This document shows positions 53,326-62,867 of a DNA stretch of 64,000 nucleotides, one piece after another. Source of the stretch: Luteolibacter pohnpeiensis (GTDB lineage Bacteria > Verrucomicrobiota > Verrucomicrobiia > Verrucomicrobiales > Akkermansiaceae). The stretch spans positions 1 to 64,000 of the forward strand of contig NZ_JAENIJ010000003.1 of NCBI RefSeq assembly GCF_016595435.1. The letters run 5' to 3'. The position numbers were made by a program, and so were the translations under genes. A model generated the notes under the pieces. That model saw only the letters and a list, made by a program, of their open reading frames with translations. It did not search any database and was not told where the DNA came from. How positions within the stretch are numbered: position 1 is the stretch's first letter; each line of letters opens with the position of its first letter.

Positions 53326-54016
53326 ATGGAGTTGAAGCGCGCTGCCTTTCCAAATCCAACATTTTGGCGAATCCATCCGGGTGAACATTTTTCAAGCGAG
53401 CCCAGCCTGAAGGAATGCCTAGGCCATATCTTAGACACAGCCGACCCTGAATTCCCCAAAGAATCACTACAGCTGCAAACATGATGAATATGCCAGTGAG
53501 GAGAATAATCGATAAGGTTTCAAGCCGGATGTTGGCTTGAGATATTCCTAATCCGATACCTAAAAAGAAAGTCGCTATCCCAACTACAAACATCCCGATC
53601 GCAATCCTGATGCGTCTACGATCGCGAAGAACCGCAGTTTTATCCCGATAAAGCCGAATATTGATAGACTTTGGTTCCCTCGGTGATTTTGGGAATAATC
53701 GACGCAGAAGGATCAGCGATAAAGGTAAAAGAACCATGAGGGCGATTTCTACAAATAGGCTCAGTCCTATTCTTGGTGCGAAGATCAAGGGTAGTAATGT
53801 GAAATAAATCAGCTGCGCCCAAAACGGCATACCGCCAAAAAGTCGCATCGGAACTTCGATCAATTCAGCGTCATCATCACCGGTATCGAGATTCACCTTG
53901 GGCAAGGCCGCATGATTTCTAACCAGAATATTGAGTCCATCAATATACCAATCGTGCGGAGACTCCACCGGATCTTCCATGAGTTCCGGGGGAGCGTAGG
54001 GATTGGTGGCTTGCAC
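53324..54016 (-). CDS. Hypothetical four-helix membrane protein
   Basis: 230 residues. Opens MQATNPYAPPELMEDP, a Pro-rich start (NPYAPP) shared by many planctomycete and verrucomicrobial membrane proteins. Soluble N-terminal 60 residues, then two pairs of membrane segments (FWAQLIYFTLLPLIFAPRIG, LFVEIALMVLLPLSLILLR; IAIGMFVVGIATFFLGIGLG, LSIILLTGIFIMFAAVVILW) around a basic loop. Function unknown. It follows cimA on the same strand by 9 bp, so it may be the last gene of the trpB-cimA run. Confidence 0.65.
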   Translation of the reverse strand: MQATNPYAPPELMEDPVESPHDWYIDGLNILVRNHAALPKVNLDTGDDDAELIEVPMRLFGGMPFWAQLIYFTLLPLIFAPRIGLSLFVEIALMVLLPLSLILLRRLFPKSPREPKSINIRLYRDKTAVLRDRRRIRIAIGMFVVGIATFFLGIGLGISQANIRLETLSIILLTGIFIMFAAVVILWGIQGRLCLRYGLGIPSGWARLKNVHPDGFAKMLDLERQRASTP

Positions 54017-54025
54017 GTTTGGGTG

Positions 54026-55603
54026 TTACTCCAATCGGGTTACCCCTTGGAGAAAAAGATCAATCCCATCGGTTAGAGCCAGCCAACTGGCTTCGATGAT
54101 GTTGTCGGAAACACCAATGGTGCTCCATGTTTTTTCTCCATCGGTGGAAACAATCAAAACGCGGGTGATCGATGCCGTCGCGTCGCGCCCTTCCAGAATC
54201 CGGACTTTGTAATCGAGCAGCGATACGTTGGCGATTTGTGGGTAGAAGGGCAGTAGTGCTTTCCGTAATGCCAGATCCAGAGCGTTCAGGACGCCTTTTC
54301 CTTCTGCGACTGTAAGCTCAGGGGTGCCATTGACTTCGAGTTTCACGGTTGCTTCACAAACCGGCGGGTGGCCGTCGCGATATTGTCGGAAGCTGGTGTG
54401 GTATTCGTTGAGAGTGAATGGCTTGGTGTAACGTTCAAGCTCTTTCAGAATCAGCAATTCCAGCGAGCCGGACGCGCTTTCGAAGGAGTAGCCATCGTGT
54501 TCCAGCTCTTTCACCCGGCGCAGGACGGCGCTTGCTTCGGATGATCCTTTTTCCAATGGAATGCCGAGCTGCTCCGCCTTGATGAGGATGTTCGATTGGC
54601 CGCTGAGCTCGGAAACGAGAATGTTTTGCGAATTGCCGACACTTTCCGGGACGATGTGCTCGTAGCTGCGGGCCAGCTTTTGCACCGCGTTGACGTGCAT
54701 GCCGCCTTTGTGCGCGAAGGCGGTGCGACCGATGAATGCGGCGCGCGCAAAGTGTGGATTGTTCGAGATGTCGTCTACGAAATAGGAAAGATCGCGCAGG
54801 TTCTCAAGCTGAGGAACCACGTCGAGCCCGAGCTTCAATTGCAGAATCGGGATTACGGAAGTTAGGTTGCAGTTTCCTGTTCGCTCGCCGTAACCATTGA
54901 TGGTTCCCTGGACTTGCTTGGCTCCCGCGCGGACCGCAGCGATCGCGTTGGCGACCCCGAGTTCGCAGTCATTGTGGGTGTGGATGCCGAATGGCGTGTC
55001 AGGAATGCGGGCTTTGACGACTGAACAGATTTTCTCAATCTCGGAAGGGAGTGTGCCGCCATTGGTATCGCAGAGGACCAGGCAGGAGGCCCCCCCTTCG
55101 GCAGCGGCGATCAGGGTGCTGAGCGCATGTTCGGGGCCGTCCTTGTAGCCATCGAAAAAATGCTCTGCATCATAGATCACCTCGCGGCCATTTTGAACCA
55201 AATGGGCCACGGTATCGCGAATCATCGCCTGATTTTCCTCAATGGTGGTGCGCAAAACCTCGGTGACCTGCAACTCCCAGCTTTTGCCGAAAATCGTGAC
55301 CACCGGGGTTTCCGCGGCGAGAAGCAGTGCCACTTGTGGATCGTCTTCCACCGCGGTGTTGGCACGGCGGGTCGATCCAAATGCGGCGAGCTTCGCGTGC
55401 TTCAGCTCAAGCTTCTTCGCTTCCTGAAAAAACTCGACGTCCTTCGGGTTCGATCCCGGCCAGCCGCCTTCAATATAATCCACGCCGAATTCATCCAACC
55501 GAATCGCAATTCGCAGCTTGTCGAGGCCGGAAAGTTGGAAGCCTTCGCCCTGCGTGCCATCACGCAGGGTCGTATCGTATAGGAAAACGGGTTTGTCGCT
55601 CAT
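54026..55603 (-). CDS. cimA: (R)-citramalate synthase
   Basis: 525 residues. HMGL-like barrel with VFLYDTTLRDGTQGEGFQLS (6-25), YIEGGWPGSNPKD, HTHNDCELGVANAIAAVRAG (metal His, near 206) and TINGYGERTGNCNL. The RTGNxNL and GGWPGxNP phrases are specific for citramalate synthase rather than isopropylmalate synthase. The C-terminal regulatory domain (about 395-520) ends with a dimerisation fold (DYKVRILEGRDATASITRVL). It joins pyruvate and acetyl-CoA in the threonine-independent isoleucine route. Downstream of trpB by 60 bp. Confidence 0.95.
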   Translation of the reverse strand: MSDKPVFLYDTTLRDGTQGEGFQLSGLDKLRIAIRLDEFGVDYIEGGWPGSNPKDVEFFQEAKKLELKHAKLAAFGSTRRANTAVEDDPQVALLLAAETPVVTIFGKSWELQVTEVLRTTIEENQAMIRDTVAHLVQNGREVIYDAEHFFDGYKDGPEHALSTLIAAAEGGASCLVLCDTNGGTLPSEIEKICSVVKARIPDTPFGIHTHNDCELGVANAIAAVRAGAKQVQGTINGYGERTGNCNLTSVIPILQLKLGLDVVPQLENLRDLSYFVDDISNNPHFARAAFIGRTAFAHKGGMHVNAVQKLARSYEHIVPESVGNSQNILVSELSGQSNILIKAEQLGIPLEKGSSEASAVLRRVKELEHDGYSFESASGSLELLILKELERYTKPFTLNEYHTSFRQYRDGHPPVCEATVKLEVNGTPELTVAEGKGVLNALDLALRKALLPFYPQIANVSLLDYKVRILEGRDATASITRVLIVSTDGEKTWSTIGVSDNIIEASWLALTDGIDLFLQGVTRLE

Positions 55604-55663
55604 CGCTTGGGGGGCGGAGCGTAATGAGTGTTAGTAAGTTGGGCAAGTTTGTTCTGAAGCGGC

Positions 55664-56860
55664 TTAAAGCAGATGCTTCGCCGCTTGTTCGACATCCTTG
55701 TCGCCCCGACCCGATAAATTCGCGATGATGATCGAGTCTTTCGGCAAACTACCCGCGATTTTCGCGACATAGGCCATCGCGTGAGAACTCTCAAGAGCTG
55801 GGATAATGCCTTCGCAATAAGCAAGTTGCTTGAATGCGGCCAGCGCTTCATCGTCGGTCGCGTAGGTGTATTCCACACGTCCGGCGTTTTGAAGGTAGGC
55901 ATGCTCCGGTCCCACTGCTGCGTAGTCCAAACCTGCGGAAATCGAGTGCGTGAGCTGGATTTGACCGTCGTCATCCGCCAGCAACCAAGTCTTGGTTCCT
56001 TGTAAAACGCCGAGCTTGCCGCCTTGGAATCGGGCAGCGTGTTGCTCCGGTAAAATTCCGTGACCACCGGCTTCCACGCCCACCATGCGGACGTCCGTGT
56101 CCTGCAAAAATGGATGGAAAAGCCCGATCGCGTTGGAACCGCCACCGACACAGGCGACCAATAAATCAGGCAGGCGGCCTTCTTTTTCCAGAATCTGCTG
56201 ACGCGCTTCGAGCCCGATCACCCGATGGAAATCGCGGACGATCATCGGGAAAGGATGGGAGCCCAAGGCGGAGCCGAGAATGTAGTGGGTGGTTTCCACG
56301 GTGGCTACCCAGTCGCGCATCGCTTCGTTCACCGCTTCCTTGAGTGTCGCCTGACCTGCCGTGACGGCACGGACTTCAGCGCCCATCAAACGCATGCGCG
56401 CAACATTCAGCGCCTGGCGTTCCATATCGACCGAGCCCATGTAAACCACGCATTCCATGCCGAAGCGTGCGCAAACGGTCGCGGTGGCAACGCCGTGTTG
56501 ACCGGCGCCGGTTTCCGCAATGATGCGGGTTTTGCCGAGCCGTTTGGCGAGAAGAATCTGGCCGATCGCATTGTTGATCTTGTGCGCCCCGGTGTGGAGC
56601 AGGTCCTCACGCTTCAGGTAAATTTTTGCGCCACCCAGCTCTCTCGTCCATCGCTCCGCAAAATAAAGTGGCGTGGGGCGGCCCACGTAATGGGTGAGGA
56701 GATCGTTGAGTTCCTCATGAAACGCCGGATCAGCCTTGGCTTCCTCGTATGCGCGGGAAAGTTCCTGCAACGGGGTCATCAAGGTTTCGGGCACGAACAT
56801 ACCACCGAATTGGCCGAAATGGCCGGTGGCATCAGGCATGTTAGGAAGCGCGGAAGGCAT
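55664..56860 (-). CDS. trpB: Tryptophan synthase beta chain
   Basis: 398 residues, usual length. [20 protein letters not shown] near the N-terminus, [20 protein letters not shown] with the PLP lysine (near 90), [20 protein letters not shown], and the phosphate loop [17 protein letters not shown] (near 236). It condenses indole and serine into tryptophan. trpA is not in the window. Upstream start of the probable trpB-cimA operon. Confidence 0.97.
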   Translation of the reverse strand: MPSALPNMPDATGHFGQFGGMFVPETLMTPLQELSRAYEEAKADPAFHEELNDLLTHYVGRPTPLYFAERWTRELGGAKIYLKREDLLHTGAHKINNAIGQILLAKRLGKTRIIAETGAGQHGVATATVCARFGMECVVYMGSVDMERQALNVARMRLMGAEVRAVTAGQATLKEAVNEAMRDWVATVETTHYILGSALGSHPFPMIVRDFHRVIGLEARQQILEKEGRLPDLLVACVGGGSNAIGLFHPFLQDTDVRMVGVEAGGHGILPEQHAARFQGGKLGVLQGTKTWLLADDDGQIQLTHSISAGLDYAAVGPEHAYLQNAGRVEYTYATDDEALAAFKQLAYCEGIIPALESSHAMAYVAKIAGSLPKDSIIIANLSGRGDKDVEQAAKHLL

Positions 56861-56957
56861 CTGCAGCGATCATTCCTCGTGATTCGCTATGATTCAAGGG
56901 CGAGTTGCGTTTTCGCGGATGGAAGCGGCAACTGATCCGATCCGAGCAAGGAATCCG

Positions 56958-57164
56958 TTAATCCGGATTTTGATCTTTTTTGCCCTTTTGATAAAACCAG
57001 TTTGCGAGCAGCCCAAGCAGTCCTCCTATCACAAACAGCGCCAGAACCCCTGGTAGGTCTGCCCGTACTCTTCCGCCTAAAGCCAGAGCAAGTCCGGCTA
57101 AAATAAAGAAAAATAGCAAGCAGCCGAGGCCACCTTGAAGAAATGATTTCGTTTTACGAGGCAT
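56958..57164 (-). CDS. Small two-helix membrane protein
   Basis: 68 residues. Two hydrophobic segments (GGLGCLLFFFILAGLALALG and LPGVLALFVIGGLLGLLANW) with a basic start (PRKTKSF) and a charged tail (QKGKKDQNPD), a simple helical hairpin. Family not recognised. It lies about 97 bp before trpB on the same strand and could be transcribed with it. The 187 bp up to the sulfatase stop hold nothing I can identify. Confidence 0.55.
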   Translation of the reverse strand: MPRKTKSFLQGGLGCLLFFFILAGLALALGGRVRADLPGVLALFVIGGLLGLLANWFYQKGKKDQNPD

Positions 57165-57351
57165 GGCGGCAGATGGCTAGATTCTGTTGCTTTCGTGAGT
57201 TCTGATGAGAACTACTCGCATGTCGTCGCGAGTCAATGTTGAAGCGATCTCTCAAAGTGCATTCTGAGAATTGCGGATCTTCGATGATGAATGATTGCTG
57301 CTAGCATTCGAATTAATGGATTCAGAAGGGGGGCCTTCAGAAAGGGTGCCG

Positions 57352-58839
57352 TCATTTGCCAGACTGCCCGCTGAATTTCTCAACCACGATCGGCGCATCA
57401 TTTTGCTGTTTATCGCCGGGTGTGCTGCGGCCGTCGGCGATTTGTTGTTCCAGCAGGGCTCTCAAATGGGTGACGACTTCCGGATGTTCGGCCTCAACAT
57501 TGGTGGTTTCGGAGATGTCCTTGCTCAGATCGTAAAGCTGCACCGCAGGCAGGCCACGTTTCATGGCAGCTTGATCGGTTGGATTTCCCCAGCCGCCACT
57601 GCCGGGGCAGAGTTCCAATTTCCATGAACCTTCGCGAATGGCGAAACTGCCATTGTTCGAATGATGAACGATGGATCGGCGAGGGGCTTCACCCGTTTTA
57701 CCCAGAAGAAGTGGCAGAATGCTGATGCTGTCCTCGGCGGCATTGTCGGGAAGTTTGACTTCTAACAGGTCGGCGCAAGTGGCCATGAAATCGCCGAGGC
57801 AAATGAGAGCCGGGTTGGTGCTTCCAGCTGCCACTTTGCCAGGCCATCTCACCACAAACGGCAAACGGTGGCCGCCTTCCCAGATGTCGGACTTGAGACC
57901 CCGAAATTGAGCACTGGGATGATGACCTTGCTCCTCCAAGGCTTTCACTCCAGCCATGGGCGCACAACCGTTGTCACTGGTGACGATCACCAGTGTTTGC
58001 TCGGCAATGCCGGTTTCATCCAAAGCAGCAAGTACGGTGCCGATCGTAGCATCGGTTTGCATCACGAAATCCCCATAAGGACCGAGACCGCTTTTGACCT
58101 GCCATTCCTTACTGGGAACCAGCGGCGTGTGCGGCGCGGTCAGAGGAAGGTAGAGAAAAAATGGTTTATCGGATTTCGCATGCTTGCGGATGTATTCGTC
58201 TGCTTTTTGGGTCAGCATCGGCAATACCTCGATCGCCTCAAAATCTTTCGCCGCTGGTCCAACGCGGTCCATGAACAAGGACTTTTCAGTATCGATGGCC
58301 GGTGAGAAATGATCGCCATCGATGAAGCTGTAGGGCGGCATGTCGAGTGACGCTGCAATTCCAAAGAACTCGTCAAAACCACGGCTTGATGGGGTATCGA
58401 GGATCTTCTCATTCAAATGATCGCGACTAGGCAAAGTCATACCCAAATGCCACTTGCCGAAGCAGGCGGTATCATAGCCGTGATTCTTCAGCAGGGTCGC
58501 CACGGTCATGCGATCCGGCGCGATCAATGGTTTTGCAAAACCGCCGGGGACACCGCTTTGCAAGTGCGTTCTCCAGTTGTAGCGACCTGTTAGAATGCTG
58601 TAGCGGCTGGGAGTGCAAACGGATGAGCTGCTATGCGCATCCGTGAAACGCATCCCTTCAGCCGCAAGCTGATCGATATGGGGTGTCGCGATTTTGCCGT
58701 CCGGATTGAGGCAATGGACATCTCCGTATCCAAGGTCATCCGCGAGGATGTAGACGATGTTCGGAGTTTCGGATTTTGCCGTCGTCAGTTGAGCGAGACC
58801 AAGGAAAATGAGAAAACAGACAAGGGGCTTGGGTTTCAT
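57352..58839 (-). CDS. Exported sulfatase (arylsulfatase type)
   Basis: 495 residues. Signal peptide KPKPLVCFLIFLGLAQLTTA. Sulfatase fold: PNIVYILADDLGYGDVHCLN (metal Asp pair), the formylglycine site SSVCTPSRYSILTGRYNWR (Cys 75, C-x-P-S-R), FGKWHLGMTL, and VIVTSDNGCAP. The C-terminal domain has RSIVHHSNNGSFAIREGSW. Cys 75 must be oxidised to formylglycine by a separate enzyme that is not nearby. Divergent from the second sulfatase; both probably act on sulfated polysaccharide. Confidence 0.94.
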   Translation of the reverse strand: MKPKPLVCFLIFLGLAQLTTAKSETPNIVYILADDLGYGDVHCLNPDGKIATPHIDQLAAEGMRFTDAHSSSSVCTPSRYSILTGRYNWRTHLQSGVPGGFAKPLIAPDRMTVATLLKNHGYDTACFGKWHLGMTLPSRDHLNEKILDTPSSRGFDEFFGIAASLDMPPYSFIDGDHFSPAIDTEKSLFMDRVGPAAKDFEAIEVLPMLTQKADEYIRKHAKSDKPFFLYLPLTAPHTPLVPSKEWQVKSGLGPYGDFVMQTDATIGTVLAALDETGIAEQTLVIVTSDNGCAPMAGVKALEEQGHHPSAQFRGLKSDIWEGGHRLPFVVRWPGKVAAGSTNPALICLGDFMATCADLLEVKLPDNAAEDSISILPLLLGKTGEAPRRSIVHHSNNGSFAIREGSWKLELCPGSGGWGNPTDQAAMKRGLPAVQLYDLSKDISETTNVEAEHPEVVTHLRALLEQQIADGRSTPGDKQQNDAPIVVEKFSGQSGK

Positions 58840-59010
58840 GGATGGAGCGGAGAAGGAGTGGTGAAAACGATGGGTTTGAAGCTCGTTCTACTCATTTCAA
58901 TCGATGATCGCCGAATAGGGCGATTACAAATTGTGACGAAAAAGCGGCGACAAGGGGAACGTTTGGAGGGGATCTAACATACAATGGTAGGCTCGTAGCC
59001 CTTTTGACTG

Positions 59011-60435
59011 ATGAAACGAAATAAACGCAACTGGATCTTGGCCGGATGGATGGTGATTTTCGGATCGGTTTCCTTTTTTCAGACCGCCTGTGCCGCTGAG
59101 GAAAAAACTGAGGAATCGCGGCCGAATTTTCTGATCATCGTTGCTGATGATCTCTGCTGGCGTGATCTCGGCTTTGAAGGGAATCAGGATGTGAAAACTC
59201 CCAATCTGGATAAGCTGCGCACCGAGTCGATGCTGTTGGAAGGAATGTTCGATCCCGCATCCACGTGCTCGCCGACGCGCCACGCACTTTACACGGGACT
59301 GTATCCAATCCGCAGCGGTGCTTATCCAAATCACACCCGGCTCTACGATGGGACTCGTAGTTTGTTTTCAGAATTGAAGGATGCTGGCTACCGGGTTGCG
59401 TTGCAAAATAAAGAGCATGTCGGGCCGGTTGCGTCATTTCCCTACCAGCACATCGAAGGGGCGGATGACCTTTCGGTCACTCGCTCGTTCCTGAGCCGGG
59501 ATGCCAAACAGCCGTGGTTTTTGGTTTATGCATCGAATGATCCGCACAGCCCGTGGACTCGCGGAACGCCCGCCGATCCCGATAAAATCAAGATTCCGCC
59601 TTATCTTCATGATAATCCGGTGACCCGCAAGTTGCTCGCGAAATACTATGGCGAAGTCGGAAAATTTGATTCGCAGGTGGGGAATCTGCTGAAGTTGTTG
59701 GAGGAAACCCAACAGGCTGAAAACACACTGGTGTTGTTTGTTAGCGAGCAAGGCAGCAGTTTTCCATACGGCGGAAAATGGAGTCTCTACGACAATGGAA
59801 TCCATGCTTCGGCGCTGGCACGCTGGCCCGGCAAAATCAAACCCGGAAGTAACAGCAAGGCCTTGATGCAATATGTGGATGTCGCTCCGACATTTCTTGA
59901 GGCTGCTGGCATTGATCCCACGAAAGTTGATGTCAAATGCCCCGATGCCAAGGGGAATACCGGATTCGATGGCCGTAGCTTTCTCTCGATTCTGGAAGGT
60001 GGAGATGACCAGCTCCGCGACTATATCTTTTCACAACATACTACCATTCGGATGTTCGGCGCCATTGGGCCATACCCGATGCGTGCGGTGCGGGATCAAC
60101 GATATAAGCTGATCCGCAACCTGGCTCCTGAGCTGACATTCAGCATCGGTGGTCTCCATAAATCGCAACCGCTGATTTCATGGAAAAAGAACGCGGAGAA
60201 GCAGCATGACGATGCATTGGCGGCGAGGGTCGATTGGCTGTTTCATCGACCGGGAGCCGAGTTATACGATCTTCAGGAAGATCCGTATGAAACCAAAAAC
60301 CTGGCGGAACAACCCGAGATGGCAGAGATCAAAGAGCGGCTCCAGAAGGAACTGGATCAATGGATGGACCAACAGGGGGATAAGGGGATGGAAACAGAGA
60401 AGGAAGCCAAAAACCGTGGGCCAGCCGGTGATTGA
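59011..60435 (+). CDS. Exported sulfatase (N-sulfoglucosamine sulfohydrolase-like layout)
   Basis: 474 residues. Signal segment AGWMVIFGSVSFFQTACAAE; the QTAC could be a lipobox. PNFLIIVADDLCWRDLGFEG, formylglycine site ASTCSPTRHALYTGLYP (Cys 86, C-x-P-T-R), YASNDPHSPWTRGTPADPD and LVLFVSEQGSSFPYGGKWSL, with the short C-terminal domain of the heparan-N-sulfatase-like group (LYDLQEDPYETKNLAEQPE). Substrate not known. Starts 171 bp from the divergent sulfatase start, so they may share control. Confidence 0.92.
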   Translation: MKRNKRNWILAGWMVIFGSVSFFQTACAAEEKTEESRPNFLIIVADDLCWRDLGFEGNQDVKTPNLDKLRTESMLLEGMFDPASTCSPTRHALYTGLYPIRSGAYPNHTRLYDGTRSLFSELKDAGYRVALQNKEHVGPVASFPYQHIEGADDLSVTRSFLSRDAKQPWFLVYASNDPHSPWTRGTPADPDKIKIPPYLHDNPVTRKLLAKYYGEVGKFDSQVGNLLKLLEETQQAENTLVLFVSEQGSSFPYGGKWSLYDNGIHASALARWPGKIKPGSNSKALMQYVDVAPTFLEAAGIDPTKVDVKCPDAKGNTGFDGRSFLSILEGGDDQLRDYIFSQHTTIRMFGAIGPYPMRAVRDQRYKLIRNLAPELTFSIGGLHKSQPLISWKKNAEKQHDDALAARVDWLFHRPGAELYDLQEDPYETKNLAEQPEMAEIKERLQKELDQWMDQQGDKGMETEKEAKNRGPAGD

Positions 60436-60439
60436 TGGT

Positions 60440-61003
60440 TCACGGGCTGTCTGTCAAATCGATGCTCACCGTAGTATTGAATGAGCGGATCAGTTCCACC
60501 ACCTTGCTTCCTTCCTTACCCTCCGGTGCTGCGAGGAGAACGTAGGTCCTGTGGGACATGACTTCGTGATGGATTACGGTATATTCCAAATTGAATTTTG
60601 AAATCAGCTCGCCTGGTGGAGGTATGAATTTAAGGGCCGCCGCAATGACCATTCGTGGATGTGACAACACATGTTCATGGGGATTGGACGGGTCTGAATC
60701 GGATTCAATGGGGCGGGTATCCGGTTTGAGTTCAAGGTCACCGATTTCCACCGTCCACTTTTTCCCGTCTGGAGATTCAGGATGAATCCGTTCTGCTAGA
60801 TATTTTCGCAACAGCGGAAATGCCTTTTCCTTGGCGGGGAGCGGCTTTTTAAGAGCCAGCTCCAGCTCCGATAAGGGCAGGATCAGGGATGCCGAAATGG
60901 CTGCATCGGAGGGTCGGAGTAGCAGTTCGGAATGCGGGGCAGGATGTGCTTGTAGAGCCACGCAGACGAACAGCGAAATCGCGATGACAATGAGTGATTT
61001 CAT
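60440..61003 (-). CDS. Exported protein, possible HupE-type periplasmic domain without membrane part
   Basis: 187 residues. Signal peptide KSLIVIAISLFVCVALQAHP. The first mature residues (AHPAPHSELLLRPSDAAISA) recall the periplasmic N-terminal domain of HupE/UreJ-like proteins, but the membrane part seen in those is missing: no other hydrophobic segment occurs. The middle is beta-rich (KKWTVEIGDLELKP). The start overlaps the DUF3500 stop by 4 bp, so the two are translated together. The relation to HupE is a weak inference. Confidence 0.6.
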   Translation of the reverse strand: MKSLIVIAISLFVCVALQAHPAPHSELLLRPSDAAISASLILPLSELELALKKPLPAKEKAFPLLRKYLAERIHPESPDGKKWTVEIGDLELKPDTRPIESDSDPSNPHEHVLSHPRMVIAAALKFIPPPGELISKFNLEYTVIHHEVMSHRTYVLLAAPEGKEGSKVVELIRSFNTTVSIDLTDSP

Positions 61004-62709
61004 GGTGCCGTTACGACAATTCTGAAAAACAGCGGTGGGGTAGAGTCAGTGATCGAGATCACGGCAGACTGGTAGTCATCCGACTCATCGCTGAGCTCGA
61101 TGGAGATTTGATCATTTTCTTCTAACGAAATCCAATCGGTTAGATTCGTGCTGGTCTGAGGATCCCACGTAACACTGCCAGTGTCCGCCGGGATCAGGAA
61201 TGAAAATGACAAGGTCGAGGTGCTGGAATCATAGCTAGCTGTCGGAAGGATCTCTGAATCGGGAGTAGCAGGGTCACCCCCGAAAAACCATTCCAGAAGT
61301 GCACTGATGCCGTCTCCATCGCTATCATCCTCTGCGTCAGACAGATTATTTTCTTCGAGAAACGTCTCAAAAGGCTCGGTGGATGCCTCGGTTACAACGA
61401 TCGTGGCGACGTCACTGGTCGTTTTTCCAGCCGTGCTGGTCACTGTGACTTTATATTCGCCTGCGTCGTTGGTCGTGGCCGATGTCACCTCATACGTTGC
61501 ATCGGTTGCGTCGGTAATTGCGGTGTCATCCAGATACCATTGATAGCTGAACTCAGAGGGCGTGCCGGTGGCCGCTACAGTTAATGTCAGGGTGTCACCC
61601 TCAGCGATTTCAGCACTCGCGGGCTGGGAGGTAATTTCCGGAGGAAGTAGGGTGGTCGCTACGGTTGTCGAGCCGTAGGCGGCTCCGTAGTCCGCGAGTT
61701 TATCACGAACCACCGAGTGATCATGGATGCCACTTTGATCATAGACTCCTCCTTGGACGACATATTCGATCCATAGCCGTGGGCCATCCACCCGGAAATA
61801 GCTGCCGCTTGATCCAAGCGTGGTAGAACTTCCTCCATATCCGATGTAGGTGTCTGCAAGAGCTTCGGGGCTGGTGTAGTTCGCCGCCATCACATCCGAG
61901 ATGGAGGCATCTGGTTTGTTGATCCAAAAATTGATATATTCCAGAACGAGCTCCTGTTGGGCGGTGGTCAGAGAGGAATACAGCTGGCCGCGGTCGGAAG
62001 TTGGATAGGATTTTGGCTGCACGGTATCGTGATTTCCGGTTCCATTGGGGCCGAATACCACATCGCTGAAAGTGCCGCTTAGCTTTGCGCTCGTGGTCAG
62101 AGTGGGACGAAGGGATTCCAGAATTTCCCTTGGCGTGCCGAGTGGACTGTAGGTCGTGCCGCTGATGGTGAAACTGTTGGGTTCCGTTCCTGAGAACATC
62201 GGAGTTCCGCTGACGTAAGTCCCATTGTAGGTCAGATTATAGGCGAGGTGGTGTCCACCAATTTGCAACGTCCATGGCGTGGTGGTGGAGGGAGTGCCGA
62301 TGAAGGCGATATAGTATTTATAAAACCCCCACATGCTGTTGGTCGTGCCTTTTGAGTTGGTCACTTCACCGCTGATGTATTTGTCTGCCAGCCGGATTTC
62401 ATCGAATAGGGTGACACCTTGGTCACTGAGCGCGGTTTCCACGACGGCCAGTGCTGCATTGTATTGCTCGGTGGTTAGTCCTGAGAATTGGAGTCCGTTG
62501 CGAGTGGATGCTGAAACAGGGACGTTTGACCAAGTCGTGACGTTTCCGATGGTGGCACTGAATAGACAAGTGCTGTTGGATTGCGAGGATGATACGGTTT
62601 TCTGAGAAGTGGAAAGCAACGCCATGAAATCGTTGGCGGCTTCCACAACTGCCTCGGTATCGGCATAGACAGGAGCGCTAAGCAGTAGGGTAAAAAGCAG
62701 AGTTTTCAT
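61000..62709 (-). CDS. Exported DUF3500 protein with Ig-like and C-terminal beta module
   Basis: 569 residues. Signal peptide KTLLFTLLLSAPVYA. DUF3500 domain (about 20-335) with GLQFSGLTTEQYNAALAVVE, WTLQIGGHHLAYNLTYN, SGTEPNSF and LRPTLTTSAKLSG. An Ig-like domain follows (about 351-436: YQWYLDDTAITDATDATYEV, AGEYKVTVTSTAG), then DSDGDGISALLEWFFGGDPA and a terminal beta module (TSTNLTDWISLEEN, ending FFRIVVTAP) like those of the SASA esterase and peroxidase. DUF3500 has no known function. First gene of a two-gene operon; phased direct repeats lie upstream. Confidence 0.88.
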   Translation of the reverse strand: MKTLLFTLLLSAPVYADTEAVVEAANDFMALLSTSQKTVSSSQSNSTCLFSATIGNVTTWSNVPVSASTRNGLQFSGLTTEQYNAALAVVETALSDQGVTLFDEIRLADKYISGEVTNSKGTTNSMWGFYKYYIAFIGTPSTTTPWTLQIGGHHLAYNLTYNGTYVSGTPMFSGTEPNSFTISGTTYSPLGTPREILESLRPTLTTSAKLSGTFSDVVFGPNGTGNHDTVQPKSYPTSDRGQLYSSLTTAQQELVLEYINFWINKPDASISDVMAANYTSPEALADTYIGYGGSSTTLGSSGSYFRVDGPRLWIEYVVQGGVYDQSGIHDHSVVRDKLADYGAAYGSTTVATTLLPPEITSQPASAEIAEGDTLTLTVAATGTPSEFSYQWYLDDTAITDATDATYEVTSATTNDAGEYKVTVTSTAGKTTSDVATIVVTEASTEPFETFLEENNLSDAEDDSDGDGISALLEWFFGGDPATPDSEILPTASYDSSTSTLSFSFLIPADTGSVTWDPQTSTNLTDWISLEENDQISIELSDESDDYQSAVISITDSTPPLFFRIVVTAP

Positions 62710-62753
62710 AGGATACGGGGTTTCTCCAGCAATCGACGTATAACTTCTTTCGC

Positions 62754-62773
62754 ATTAAGTCATGATTAAGTCA
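62754..62773 (-). promoter_or_regulatory. Two 11-bp-phased direct repeats upstream of the DUF3500 operon
   Basis: ATTAAGTCA occurs twice (62754-62762, 62765-62773), start to start 11 bp, about one helical turn, 45 bp upstream of the DUF3500 start. Tandem direct repeats at this phasing are how OmpR-family dimers bind. Whether any regulator binds is not known. Confidence 0.4.
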
Positions 62774-62867
62774 CGCCTTTCTGGTTGGGTGAAATCGAGC
62801 AGAATGTTTTTTTGCGGAAATTCATCTGGGGGCTTGGGGGCGGAGGCCGCTTGTGCTTGCCTTCACC

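Noticed and set aside
57295-57627. 110-codon plus-strand ORF over the sulfatase 3' end
   Set aside because: Almost wholly antisense to the sulfatase gene; no SD and no protein-like features.
58905-58923. Small hairpin ATCGCC/GGCGAT between the sulfatases
   Set aside because: Six-base arms with no T run and no supporting position; likely chance.
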